A stretch of 64,000 bases of DNA, from positions 62,001 to 126,000 of the forward strand of contig NZ_JALKAO010000003.1 of NCBI RefSeq assembly GCF_023015985.1. Direction: 5' to 3'. The notes beneath the pieces were generated by a model. The model saw only the letters and a program-made list of their open reading frames with translations, did not search any database and was not told the DNA's origin. How positions within the stretch are numbered: position 1 is the stretch's first letter; each line of letters begins with the position of its first letter. Positions 45,542-55,174 of the stretch are shown piece by piece. The stretch is from Marivita sp. S6314 (lineage in GTDB: Bacteria > Pseudomonadota > Alphaproteobacteria > Rhodobacterales > Rhodobacteraceae). The translations under genes were made by a program, and so were the position numbers.

Positions 45542-46029
45542 GGGAAGATCTCCAGCAAACGCCGCTCGTAGCGGGACTTGATCTCATCGCGCACAGCGTC
45601 GGGGTCATCGGTGTGTAGGCAATGAACCAGGATGGAATTACAATCGGCAGACAACATGGCCGATACGGTACCGGGCGTCATGGTGATTGTCCCTGCAAGA
45701 ACCGTGATCGCCTCGGCAGATTTAAGTTCGATGGGCACCGGGATCCATTGCGACCTGATGTTCGGTTCGCGCTTGAACAGGATGATCATGGCGACCTGAA
45801 CGTTCGCCACGATGATATCCCAAAGAACAACCAGCACGTATTCCGCGATCTTGAACGGCCGTTGGATCTTGGGGCGGTTGGGCCAGTAGGCGGCGGTGAT
45901 CATCGGAATGCTCAGGCCGATCACCGTTCCAAGGATCAGGTTGCCAAGCGTGAACTTGTTGACCAGGCCAATCCAGACAAACACAAGGACAAGGCTCAGG
46001 ATCGGGTGTGGGACGAGGCGTCGGAACAT
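45538..46029 (-). CDS. mnhE: Mrp Na+/H+ antiporter subunit E
   Basis: 163 aa, MnhE family. Two or three N-terminal hydrophobic helices, then a soluble part with VLAGTITMTPGTVSA and a conserved HCL segment (ILVHCLHTDD). It lies 5 nt after mnhD in the operon. Confidence 0.92.
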   Translation of the reverse strand: MFRRLVPHPILSLVLVFVWIGLVNKFTLGNLILGTVIGLSIPMITAAYWPNRPKIQRPFKIAEYVLVVLWDIIVANVQVAMIILFKREPNIRSQWIPVPIELKSAEAITVLAGTITMTPGTVSAMLSADCNSILVHCLHTDDPDAVRDEIKSRYERRLLEIFP

Positions 46030-46034
46030 GGGCG

Positions 46035-47567
46035 TTAACTCTCCTCGTTCGGCTCAAGCACAGCGGCGATATAACCCGCACGATCAAAAAGCTGTGCCGA
46101 GGTGTTTTGAAGATAGGTTGTCGCCGGTCCGGCAAAGACCGCCAGTGCCGCCAGCATCGCCAGTGCGATCATCGTCGGGGCGACTTCCAACGCGGTGGCC
46201 GCGTTTGGTGGAGGCACCGCCTCGTCTTCGGCGTCGTCCACTGGCATGGCCGTGGACTTCCAGAACAAGGTACTGCCCGCGCGCGCAAATCCCAGAATGG
46301 TCACAAGCGACCCGATCAGGATCGCGCCCCACGCCCAGCCCATCGCGCCGGGTTCGCGCAGGGCATCCATGACAAGCAGTTTACCCAAGAATCCGCTGAG
46401 CGGTGGCATACCGGCCATCGCGATGGCCGACCCAAAGAACAGCGCTGCAAACAACCCGTTTTGGACCGTTGGCGCAATCGGTCTCAGCACGTCAGTGCCG
46501 CGCCGCGTGACAACCAGATCAGCGATCAGGAACAGGCAAGCGGCGGCGAAGGTGGAATGCACCATGTAGTACAGCGCTGCGGTTGTTGCCGTCGGCGTGA
46601 AGGCCGATATTGCAACGAGCAGCGTTCCCATGGATCCGACAGCAGAAAAGCCGATCTGGGTCATCAGCCGTTTTGCGCCAAGAACCCCGATGGCACCAAT
46701 CGCAATGGTCACGATGGAGGCGATGAACAGCCATGAATTGGCCAGCCCTTCGGTGCCGGGAACGTCTGGTCCAAACACAACGGTGTGCACGCGCAGGATC
46801 GCATAGGCACCCACCTTTGTCATGATCGCGAACAAGGCCGCCACTGGTGCCGGTGCATTTGCATAGGTCGCGGGCAACCAGAACTGCACCGGGAACAGTG
46901 CGGCCTTAACGGCGAACACGATCATCAGCAGAATCGCGGCGACACGGACGAGCGAGGCTTCTTCAGCCGGGATCTGGGGAATACGGACCGCGAGGTCCGC
47001 GATATTCAGCGTGCCCGTCGACGCGTAAAGCGTGCCAAGTGCAAACAGAAACAACGTCGATCCCGCGAGGTTCATCACCACGTATTGCAACCCGGCGCGC
47101 ATGCGGTCCTTGCCGCCGGAATGGATCATCAGCCCGTACGACGCAATCAACAGGATCTCGAAAAACACAAACAGGTTAAAGATGTCCCCGGTCAGGAAGG
47201 CACCGCAGATCCCCATCAACTGGAACTGGAACAGCGCATGGAAATGCCGTCCCCTGTTGTCCCAACCAGTGGCAATCGCATGAACCAGCACGACCAACGC
47301 CAGAGCCGCTGTCAGAAGCACCATCAACGCAGAGAGGCGATCAAGCACCAGCACGATGCCAAAGGGTGCAGGCCAGTTGCCCAGTCGATAGATATGCGTG
47401 TCACCGTCAACGGCCATCACTGCCAGACCGATGGAGACGGCCAGCAACAGAACCGTTGCAGTGACCGAAGCCGCGCGCGCCAGGGTGATGTCCCACCGCA
47501 TGACAAAGCCGATTAGCGGCGCAAACATCGCCGGAAGAACGACGGGTAGAATGATCCAATGCATCAT
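46035..47567 (-). CDS. mnhD: Mrp Na+/H+ antiporter subunit D
   Basis: 510 aa, about 14 hydrophobic helices, NADH-quinone-oxidoreductase M/N-like proton channel subunit. The lysine-bearing helix after VKAALFPVQFWLPATYANAP and the conserved Glu in FVFFEILLIASYGL are visible. Its start overlaps the mnhC stop by 4 nt. Confidence 0.94.
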   Translation of the reverse strand: MMHWIILPVVLPAMFAPLIGFVMRWDITLARAASVTATVLLLAVSIGLAVMAVDGDTHIYRLGNWPAPFGIVLVLDRLSALMVLLTAALALVVLVHAIATGWDNRGRHFHALFQFQLMGICGAFLTGDIFNLFVFFEILLIASYGLMIHSGGKDRMRAGLQYVVMNLAGSTLFLFALGTLYASTGTLNIADLAVRIPQIPAEEASLVRVAAILLMIVFAVKAALFPVQFWLPATYANAPAPVAALFAIMTKVGAYAILRVHTVVFGPDVPGTEGLANSWLFIASIVTIAIGAIGVLGAKRLMTQIGFSAVGSMGTLLVAISAFTPTATTAALYYMVHSTFAAACLFLIADLVVTRRGTDVLRPIAPTVQNGLFAALFFGSAIAMAGMPPLSGFLGKLLVMDALREPGAMGWAWGAILIGSLVTILGFARAGSTLFWKSTAMPVDDAEDEAVPPPNAATALEVAPTMIALAMLAALAVFAGPATTYLQNTSAQLFDRAGYIAAVLEPNEES

Positions 47568-47923
47568 GCTTGGGGCTCCGTCGCGTCGTCTTCGGCGTTT
47601 GGATCAATGTTGATCTCGTCGCTGCCTGCTTCGAGATAGGCACCAAGACCAATCATCACCAACACCGCAGTCATCCCGAAGGAAATCACAATCGCGGTCA
47701 GAACAAGCGCCTGTGGCAAGGGATCGGTGTAAACCCCGTCGCCGTACTTGTTGAGGATGGGCGACATGTCGATGGCAAGGCGCCCACTGGCAAACAGGAA
47801 CACGTTCACGGCATAAGACAGAAGCGCAAGGCCGAGGATCACGGCAAAGGTCCGCAACCGCAGAAGCAGGTAAACGCCCCCTGCGGTCAGAACGCCAACC
47901 GTGCTTGCAACGATAATCTCCAT
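47564..47923 (-). CDS. mnhC: Mrp Na+/H+ antiporter subunit C
   Basis: 119 aa, NuoK-like, three hydrophobic helices with GVYLLLRLRTFAVILGLALLSYAVN and DPLPQALVLTAIVISFG. An acidic C-terminal tail follows. It starts 2 nt after the mnhAB stop. Confidence 0.93.
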   Translation of the reverse strand: MEIIVASTVGVLTAGGVYLLLRLRTFAVILGLALLSYAVNVFLFASGRLAIDMSPILNKYGDGVYTDPLPQALVLTAIVISFGMTAVLVMIGLGAYLEAGSDEINIDPNAEDDATEPQA

Positions 47924-47925
47924 TC

Positions 47926-50793
47926 TCAGACCTCCGCCTTGTTCGCAGAAACGGGTTCTGCTGGGTCATAATCCATTGGCGTCTCGTTCACCTCTGCAGC
48001 CGTGCCTGCCGATCTCGCGATCCGCGACAGGCTGTAAAGCATCAGCATCACCGCGCCGAGGACGGTCAGGAACACGCCCAGATCGAACAGCATCGCGGTT
48101 GCCAGTTCGAATTCCTCGATCGGCGGCAGGTGCACATAGGTGTATGCGCTGGTCAGGAAGGGCCGCCCGGCCAGCCATGCGCCAGCGCCGGTCAAACCCG
48201 CGATAACAACGCCGATCCCGATCATGGTGTGGTATTCGATTTTCTTGCGTTCTTGTGTCCAGGCAAAGCCTGACGCCATGTACTGCATCAACAGCGCAAT
48301 CGCGATCACCAATCCTGCAACGAACCCGCCGCCGGGTTGGTTGTGACCGCGCAGGAAGATGTAGATCCCGACAACCACCGCAATCGGCATCAGCACGCGC
48401 GTCACCACAACCATCATCAACGGGTGACGGTCGCGCGACCGGTCTTGCGAATAATCGGTGTTCTTGAGCCTGCGCGCGGCCGGGCCTTCCAGAAGCGCAT
48501 GCATCAGCGCGTAAATCACGAAACCCGCGATGCCCAAAACGATGATCTCTCCGTAGGTGTCATACCCTCGGAAATCGACGAGGATCACGTTGACCACGTT
48601 GGTCCCGCCACCGCCTTCATAGCTGTTGGCGATGTGGTATCCGGAAATCGTATCGATATCGCGCATCATAAAGGCATAGGCCAAAGCGCCAACGCCACCA
48701 CCGGCCACCACCGCAATCGCGCCGTCGCGCAGCTTGAGCCCCAAAGGGCTTTCCTTGGGCGTCATCTTGGGCAGGAAATGCAAAGCCAGCAAAAGCAGCA
48801 TGATCGTGACCGTCTCGACCGAGATCTGCGTCAGGGCCAGATCAGGCGCGGACAGGTAAACGAACCCGGCTGAAATCGACAGGCCGATAATGCCAATCAG
48901 AACCAGCGCGCGGAAGCGGTGGTGGTGCATGACGACAACGGAAACCGTTGCCACGATCAGCATCACCCACCCCACCGCGATCACGGCGGGAACAGGTAGC
49001 AAGTCGCGTGTTGGCGCAGACAAGCCGCTTCCGGAATAGGCAACCCATCCCAACGCCACAGACGTCACGGTAAAGATCGCCAGATACCGGCTGATTGCGC
49101 CGTTGTGTGACCATTCCGTGATGCCCCGTGTCAGCGTGACGAGGCCGGAAATCAAACGGTCAAAGATGGCTTTGGCTTCGGGACGCGGGGCCTTGATCCA
49201 GGCCATATCAAGCGGCCGGTGGATCAGCAGCAACAGCAAACCACCCGCCACCGCGATCACTGACATCCAAAGCGCAGGCGTCACGCCATGCCAGATCTTG
49301 AGATGCGGATCGAGCGTCTCGCCGGTCACAGCGCTTGCCGCGGCTGCGACGATCCCATCCGCAAGGAACGGCATCGTGCCAATCACCAGCACCAACACGC
49401 AAAGCAGGGCAGGGGCGGCCCACATGCCAAAGGGCGGATCATGCGGCTTGGCCGGATAGTCGTCGCGCACCGGGCCAAGAAACACATGACTGATGAACCG
49501 GAACGAGTACGCGACGGACAAAAGCGCGCCAATCGTGGCCAGCACCGGGACGACGTAATAGCTGTCCAGCCATTTGGTGTGCGACGCTTCCTCAAGCATC
49601 ATCTCTTTCGACAGGAACCCATTGAACAGCGGTATCCCCGCCATCGACAGCGCCGCAATCGTGCCGATGGCAAAGGTGATCGGCATCAGGTGCCTGAGGC
49701 CTCCAAGCCGTTTGATATCGCGCGTATGCGTCTCGTGATCGACGATACCGGCAGTCATGAAGAGCGCTGCTTTGAAGGTCAGGTGGTTGATGATGTGGAA
49801 CACCGCCGCAACCGCTGCAGCTTTGGTTCCAAAACCCAGAAGCATCGTCAGAAGGCCAAGATGGCTGACCGTTGAGAACGCCAGCAGTGCTTTGAGATCA
49901 TCCTTGAACAGCGCAATCAGCGCTCCGAGCACCATGGTAATCAAACCCGTGGTCGCCACGATGTAGAACCACGCCTCCGTCCCCGCCAGCGCAGGCCACA
50001 TGCGCGCCATCAGGAACACGCCCGCTTTGACCATCGTGGCCGAGTGCAGATAGGCCGACACAGGCGTCGGCGCCGCCATCGCATGCGGCAGCCAGAAGTG
50101 GAACGGGAACTGCGCCGATTTGGTGAATGCGCCCAGCAGGATCAGGATGAGCGCGGGCAAGTACCACTCGGACGCCTTGATCTGGTCGCCGGCTTGCAGA
50201 ATGTCGGTCAGGTTGTAGCTGCCCACGATATTGCCAAGGATCAGCATCCCGCCAATCATGGCCAGACCGCCTGCCCCCGTCACGGTCAACGCCATTTTAG
50301 CGCCCTGACGCCCCTCTGGCAGATGCTTCCAATAGCCGATCAGCAGGAAGGACGACAACGATGTCAGTTCCCAGAAGATCAACAAAAGCAGGATGTTATC
50401 TGACAGAACGATCCCAAGCATCGCGCCCTGAAAAAGCAGCAAATAGGTGTAGAATTGCCCCATCGGATCATCGCCCGACAGGTAGAACCGCGCGTAAAGC
50501 GTGATGAGCAGACCAACACCGGTGATCATGCAGGCAAACAGCAGCCCCAGCCCATCAAGGAAAAAAGACGCCGACAACCCCAGTTGAGGCAGCCACGTGA
50601 TCTCGGCCTGAATGATCTCGCCGCGCAGAACCGCAGGCGCAAGGATTAAGAGCATAACCAGTGCTAAGGCCGTTGGCATCGCCGTGAACCATGCACAGGC
50701 CGTTCGCCCAGCCCGGATCATAACACCTGGCACCAACGCCCCAACGAACGGCAAGAGCGCGATGATAATCAACAGATGGCCCGCGTGGCTCAT
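47926..50793 (-). CDS. mnhA: Mrp Na+/H+ antiporter fused subunits A and B
   Basis: 955 aa. The N-terminal two thirds are NuoL-like MnhA (SFFLDGLGLLFACMITG, KSAQFPFHFWLPHAMAAPTPVSAYLHSATMVKAG region). The domain of about residues 610-780 is the MnhA C-terminal/MnhB-N segment. The final 130 residues are MnhB (GHNQPGGGFVAGLVIAIALLMQYMA). The A-B fusion is normal in many alphaproteobacteria (PhaAB). It is the first gene of the operon; the promoter must lie in the 182-bp region up to 50975. Confidence 0.95.
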   Translation of the reverse strand: MSHAGHLLIIIALLPFVGALVPGVMIRAGRTACAWFTAMPTALALVMLLILAPAVLRGEIIQAEITWLPQLGLSASFFLDGLGLLFACMITGVGLLITLYARFYLSGDDPMGQFYTYLLLFQGAMLGIVLSDNILLLLIFWELTSLSSFLLIGYWKHLPEGRQGAKMALTVTGAGGLAMIGGMLILGNIVGSYNLTDILQAGDQIKASEWYLPALILILLGAFTKSAQFPFHFWLPHAMAAPTPVSAYLHSATMVKAGVFLMARMWPALAGTEAWFYIVATTGLITMVLGALIALFKDDLKALLAFSTVSHLGLLTMLLGFGTKAAAVAAVFHIINHLTFKAALFMTAGIVDHETHTRDIKRLGGLRHLMPITFAIGTIAALSMAGIPLFNGFLSKEMMLEEASHTKWLDSYYVVPVLATIGALLSVAYSFRFISHVFLGPVRDDYPAKPHDPPFGMWAAPALLCVLVLVIGTMPFLADGIVAAAASAVTGETLDPHLKIWHGVTPALWMSVIAVAGGLLLLLIHRPLDMAWIKAPRPEAKAIFDRLISGLVTLTRGITEWSHNGAISRYLAIFTVTSVALGWVAYSGSGLSAPTRDLLPVPAVIAVGWVMLIVATVSVVVMHHHRFRALVLIGIIGLSISAGFVYLSAPDLALTQISVETVTIMLLLLALHFLPKMTPKESPLGLKLRDGAIAVVAGGGVGALAYAFMMRDIDTISGYHIANSYEGGGGTNVVNVILVDFRGYDTYGEIIVLGIAGFVIYALMHALLEGPAARRLKNTDYSQDRSRDRHPLMMVVVTRVLMPIAVVVGIYIFLRGHNQPGGGFVAGLVIAIALLMQYMASGFAWTQERKKIEYHTMIGIGVVIAGLTGAGAWLAGRPFLTSAYTYVHLPPIEEFELATAMLFDLGVFLTVLGAVMLMLYSLSRIARSAGTAAEVNETPMDYDPAEPVSANKAEV

Positions 50794-50975
50794 AGTCCAA
50801 CCTTGTGCGAAGTTTCGTCCGAAGCTGGATAACGAGTGTCGCGGGTGCTGTAAAACAGTCTCTGGTCTTTGAACGTATCCCTGCGACGCGAATGCACCGC
50901 CGTCGCACGTGTCTGCGCTGCGACTTGTTCATGCGGTACGGGGGCAAAACCCGCGCTGGAGACGTCGCCTTTCGG

Positions 50976-52415
50976 CTACGCGGCCCGCGCCGCATCGAAA
51001 TCCGCGAAACCGAACATCATGTAGTCCCGCGGGTATGCGTCTCTGGCCAACTTTTCGAGACCGGGTCCATAGATCGCCTCAAGTTTCGACTGATCGGGAT
51101 GGGCCGCGGCCGGAACCGCAGGTGGGGACGCTATTCCAACGCGCCGGGCCATATCGGGCAGCGCAGAGCAAAGGTCTTCTTCGCGGATCAATTGATCTGG
51201 CAGACAGAAATCCGCCATGCCCTGAAGGCACGCCGCTTGACTGGCCCAATGTGCATCCACCCGGACGCTGGTTTGTCCGTTCAGATTGGCACGGAGAAAC
51301 GCCAGAAAACCCTCAAACGCAGCGCGGTGGGCCTCCAGGTCGTAGGCTGGATCACTGGGGTCGTCCGGAAGATCAAGACCATGAAACCGGATCAACTGAT
51401 TGCGGATCATGTTGAAACTGCCGGGACCGGTGCTTAGGATCTGGTCACAAAAAGCCGCGTGCGCCCGAGCCAGCGGATGTCGTAACACGGTGAACCTCTG
51501 ATGACCGGGATGGTCCTGCAGCCATCCGCGCAGCGTCTTTTGGTTGAACTTGCTGACAAGTGTGCTGCCGTCCCCATCAAGCGCGGACATCCAAGCCTCG
51601 ACCTGTTTTTCGGGCCCTGAGCGAATGGGGAGATACAACAAGGGGTGATGCGCGCAGGCTTTGTAGGACGGTACAACCGGCCCGCGTCTTGGTTCAAAAT
51701 TCGGTGTGCGGGTCAGATCGAAACGGTCCAGACCCCGCAGCGCAACTGTCATCTGGTCAAAATTCGCAACCTTTTCTGACAAGGGCTGCGGGTTTTGCGG
51801 CTTCAGATTGCTTTCAAACGCCTCGGGCCTCATCGATATGCCCAACCACTGCGCCAAGCCGCTTAACACGTCGATGTCATGCAGATCGTCATACCCGATA
51901 TAATAGGCCGATTGCCCGGTCACCTGCAGCGCGTGCATGATCTCAAGCTGGAATGCCTGAATGCGGCCAATATGACGTTCAAATTCATGCAGATCGAAAT
52001 GCGCCTGCGCGGATTTGCGGTTCTTGACGTTGGTCAGTTTCCACTGATCCGTCGCGCGCGCGATCTTGAGGCTGATATAGCTGTCGATCGGGTTGCGGGT
52101 CAGGATGATCTTGGCGCAGCGCGGATCGGTCAGGATAGCAGGCAAAACCCGCGGATCGTGATCGTGAAAAAAGCGAAACCCGCCAAGGCCGTCGGATTGC
52201 TGGCGAATGGTCGCCAGCAAGCGTTCGGGCGTGTCCTCGCGTTGCTGTTGCGTGATGCCCAGAATGTCTGACCGGTTGGGATAGCCGATGAAATTTGGAT
52301 TGAACGCCTCGCCATGGCAGGTGACGCCCTCAATCTGATTCAGGTAATCCTCCAGAAGATTGGACCCGGTCCGCATGTCGGCGAAGACAACAAAACTGTC
52401 AAAAGTGCCTGACAC
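50976..52415 (-). CDS. sulfotransferase-family protein with a second sulfotransferase-like half
   Basis: 479 aa from a GTG start at 52415, 3 nt after the GT14 stop. The N-terminal half has the PAPS 5'-phosphosulfate loop FADMRTGSNLLEDYL (about residues 12-26) and the 3'-phosphate motif ILTRNPIDSYISL (about residues 105-117), as in Stf0-like enzymes. The second half repeats a FTVLRHPLARAHAAF segment but shows no PSB loop, so it may be a degenerate duplicate or acceptor-binding domain. It is the last gene of the glycan operon and probably sulfates the glycan. CysQ, first in the operon, would remove the PAP by-product. Confidence 0.78.
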   Translation of the reverse strand: MSGTFDSFVVFADMRTGSNLLEDYLNQIEGVTCHGEAFNPNFIGYPNRSDILGITQQQREDTPERLLATIRQQSDGLGGFRFFHDHDPRVLPAILTDPRCAKIILTRNPIDSYISLKIARATDQWKLTNVKNRKSAQAHFDLHEFERHIGRIQAFQLEIMHALQVTGQSAYYIGYDDLHDIDVLSGLAQWLGISMRPEAFESNLKPQNPQPLSEKVANFDQMTVALRGLDRFDLTRTPNFEPRRGPVVPSYKACAHHPLLYLPIRSGPEKQVEAWMSALDGDGSTLVSKFNQKTLRGWLQDHPGHQRFTVLRHPLARAHAAFCDQILSTGPGSFNMIRNQLIRFHGLDLPDDPSDPAYDLEAHRAAFEGFLAFLRANLNGQTSVRVDAHWASQAACLQGMADFCLPDQLIREEDLCSALPDMARRVGIASPPAVPAAAHPDQSKLEAIYGPGLEKLARDAYPRDYMMFGFADFDAARAA

Positions 52416-52418
52416 GAT

Positions 52419-54125
52419 CTATCGCTTCACCAAGTATGGACGGGGGCGTTGCGTTTGCTGCGCCGGGGGGTGAGCAATCGGATCCGCCGGGAAATCCCCC
52501 ATCAGATAAGGATGCATGCCCTGATTTTTCAGGTTCTGAAGGAATTGCCCGAACCCGGTCAGGTCCACCATGCGCGGCGCTTCGGTCAGGCGGCGGTTGG
52601 GTTGAAAGCCGATTTCATCGACAATGACCTGAATCGCCTCCATCGGGCTTTCGATGAATTCCGCCATGGTCCAGATGCGCTTGCGGCATTTCGAATACGG
52701 CGACCGCAACGCATCCAGCATTTCCGTTTCGATCTTCTGCAGCTGCGCGGCTTCGCTGCGCAGATCACTGAATGTCCGGTTCGATTGGAACAACGGAATG
52801 GCCCAGGCCCCGCTGATCACGGAGACTTGCGCATTGGGGTCTTTGGCGATGTCCCACATCACATGCGGTGTGCTGCGCGGACCGGTCTGGAAACACTGAC
52901 GTTCGCCACGCGTGTTCCACAAGAGGTTGGTCAGGAACATCTTAGGATCATAGTCGCGCAGGGTTGCGCTGTCCGACAGCGCCCCATTCAGTACCGTCTG
53001 ACCATCGGCAAAATGCGCGCGATCCGGAGCAAACAGGTGCCCATGCACCTTGGCCCCCGTGACCTGCGCGAGCCACGGTTCGAAATCCGTAAACAGTTCG
53101 GTAAAGCCCTGAAACACGGAATACTTGGCCGCTGTTACCCCGTTTTCCCAATCCTCGTTGGGGTGGCGGCTTTGCATGTAAAGACCGGGTCGCCCGCGCG
53201 TTCTGCGATCCACCGCCTTGGCAAAGATGCGGTCAATCTTGCCGGGGTTGGGTTCCTGCAGGCTCAACTCTCCGGGTTTCGGGTTCAGGAACGTCTCGTA
53301 GAGCCGATCCGCGCTGGGCCAGATCTTGCGCGCCACAAAGCAGTCGGAGCGACGCAACAACTGCAGGTGATCATCATAGAAGATATGCGGTTTGCCCTGA
53401 AAATCGAATTTCGACAGCGTCAGGGATCGGCTGACAATATTGGTCGAATACAATCGCGACAGGGTTTGAAAGTAGCTTTCGTCCGGGATCCACACATGCC
53501 GGAAATACCGATCATAGGTTTTGCGCTTGGGGTCCTGCAGGATCGAGGACAGGGTTTGCCGCGTCAGGCACCACCATTGGCTGCCCATATGCGGGACCAG
53601 CCCATCGGGGATTTTGCGGGTATAGCCGAACTTGCGCTGCAATTCGACAAAGCGGTCAAACAGGTACCGGTTGCGCCGCCAAGAAAACGGAAACCGCATC
53701 GTAAAGCGTTCTTCATCCAGGCCCCCGACAGTCCAGGGCACGTCGGCAGTTGTGGCGCTTTCGATATGGTCGGTTCTGGGCCGCGCTTTCAGGTAGTCGA
53801 TCAGCTCTTGCACCGGTCGCAAGGGCAAACACGCTCCCGAGGTCAGGTAGACGTGGCTGACATCCTCAAACTCGGCCAGCATCAACTCGCTGGCATCCTG
53901 ACTGGCGGCAACCAGCCCCCACGATCCCCAATCGCAGCGATGGCGGCGCGAGAACCGGATCAGGGGATCGTCGCTGAGCCGTTGAGTGAATATCTTGTAG
54001 CGCTTGGTCGACACCATCTGGTCGACATGGATCACAACCGGGCAGCCCGCTTTGGTCCAATGACGCGCAATTTGTTCGGCGCGGTGCAGCGCCGTGTGGG
54101 CCAGCATGATGATGCCGATGCTCAT
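52419..54125 (-). CDS. glycosyltransferase family 14-like protein with long C-terminal domain (DUF5928-like)
   Basis: 568 aa. The N-terminal about 270 residues resemble core-2/I-branching beta-1,6-N-acetylglucosaminyltransferases (IIMLAHTALHRAEQIARHW, VIHVDQMVS, YLTSGACLPLRP, IPDESYFQTL). The C-terminal about 280 residues match no catalytic motif I know and resemble the Rhodobacteraceae-specific domain found fused to GT14 enzymes. The start ATG 54125 overlaps the stop of the preceding GT gene. It probably extends or branches a surface glycan. Confidence 0.8.
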   Translation of the reverse strand: MSIGIIMLAHTALHRAEQIARHWTKAGCPVVIHVDQMVSTKRYKIFTQRLSDDPLIRFSRRHRCDWGSWGLVAASQDASELMLAEFEDVSHVYLTSGACLPLRPVQELIDYLKARPRTDHIESATTADVPWTVGGLDEERFTMRFPFSWRRNRYLFDRFVELQRKFGYTRKIPDGLVPHMGSQWWCLTRQTLSSILQDPKRKTYDRYFRHVWIPDESYFQTLSRLYSTNIVSRSLTLSKFDFQGKPHIFYDDHLQLLRRSDCFVARKIWPSADRLYETFLNPKPGELSLQEPNPGKIDRIFAKAVDRRTRGRPGLYMQSRHPNEDWENGVTAAKYSVFQGFTELFTDFEPWLAQVTGAKVHGHLFAPDRAHFADGQTVLNGALSDSATLRDYDPKMFLTNLLWNTRGERQCFQTGPRSTPHVMWDIAKDPNAQVSVISGAWAIPLFQSNRTFSDLRSEAAQLQKIETEMLDALRSPYSKCRKRIWTMAEFIESPMEAIQVIVDEIGFQPNRRLTEAPRMVDLTGFGQFLQNLKNQGMHPYLMGDFPADPIAHPPAQQTQRPRPYLVKR

Positions 54126-55132
54126 GCCCAGTTCCCCATCGACATCAGACCCAGGATTTCAAGCTGACGCCAGTTGATGTATTTCTCGGACCACTTGCAC
54201 CAAAGTTCCGGATTGTCCTGCAACGCGCTGGCATAGGCCACGTATTCAAGGCTTCCCGCGTAGTGTTCGCGGCGCTTCAGCTCTTCCATCGCCTTTTCGT
54301 TAAAGGTGCTGAGGAACTTGGTGTGCAGCAACGCGCCGGACGCTTTTTCCCCGCCCCATTCGTCATAGACATAGTTCAGACCGCGCGGCAGCAGCATATG
54401 GGTGGAGCTGGTATAGACATACCGGTTGTGCCACTTCACCAGTGGGATCTTGTTCAACGCCGGTGCCGCTTCGGGCCGGTCTGCAAAGAACACCCGCGCG
54501 CGGGGGCCGCCCTGAATCCAAAGGTTGCCCAGCAAATGATTGCGTTTGAGCGTGTAGTTCCCGGAATCAAACCACGCGGCGATTTCCAAGGGGTTTTGAC
54601 CCGCCTGATACGGCACCGCATCAATCCTGCTCTTGGGATACATATCCAGCAACATCGCGCTGAAGGACCGGATAGACGACGCCTCAAGCCAGTCTGTCAG
54701 CGCGGGTAAGGGACGCGAGTCGCAAAACGGGTAGACGAAGAATTCGTCGGGATCGACCGTCAGACACCAATGATCATGGCCGTATTTGCGCAGCAGCCAG
54801 TTGATCCAGTCCATCCCGAACCGCGCCCGTTTGTAACTTTTGCGCGTGTGCCAGACGGACACATCCGGTTGCTGTGCCAGCAATTCGGACGTGCCATCGG
54901 TGCTGTCATTGTCGACAAACAGGAAATGGGACACGCCCATGTCGCGGTAGTATTTGAGGAAATACGGAAGCCGCACACCTTCGTTGCGCAGCGTACAAAA
55001 CAGCAGGATATCGGTCTTGCGGATTTGGCCGGTGCGATTAGCAACAGGTTTCATCTCGCGGCGTTTACGAAACGCGCGAATTCTCCAGCGTTTTCGCTGA
55101 AGCCGAAGCCCATATCTTTGAACCACGCTCAA
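54122..55132 (-). CDS. glycosyltransferase family 2/92-like protein
   Basis: 336 aa from TTG 55132; an internal ATG at 55054 (MKPVANRTG) is an alternative start and keeps the whole catalytic domain. GT-A features: LFCTLRNEGVRLPYFLKYY, FLFVDNDSTDGT and a DPDEFF metal motif. The RHL-free basic N-terminus (RLQRKRWRIRAFRKRR) may contact membrane or be untranslated. It lies 42 nt after the upstream GT4 stop in the glycan operon. Confidence 0.8.
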   Translation of the reverse strand: MSVVQRYGLRLQRKRWRIRAFRKRREMKPVANRTGQIRKTDILLFCTLRNEGVRLPYFLKYYRDMGVSHFLFVDNDSTDGTSELLAQQPDVSVWHTRKSYKRARFGMDWINWLLRKYGHDHWCLTVDPDEFFVYPFCDSRPLPALTDWLEASSIRSFSAMLLDMYPKSRIDAVPYQAGQNPLEIAAWFDSGNYTLKRNHLLGNLWIQGGPRARVFFADRPEAAPALNKIPLVKWHNRYVYTSSTHMLLPRGLNYVYDEWGGEKASGALLHTKFLSTFNEKAMEELKRREHYAGSLEYVAYASALQDNPELWCKWSEKYINWRQLEILGLMSMGNWA

Positions 55133-55174
55133 TGGTCAGCTCTCTATGCCTGCGAACGCACCGCTCGCGGGGTA

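Noticed and set aside
52449-54167. 572-codon plus-strand frame opposite the GT14 gene
   Set aside because: Antisense shadow of a gene with recognisable GT14 motifs and operon overlaps.
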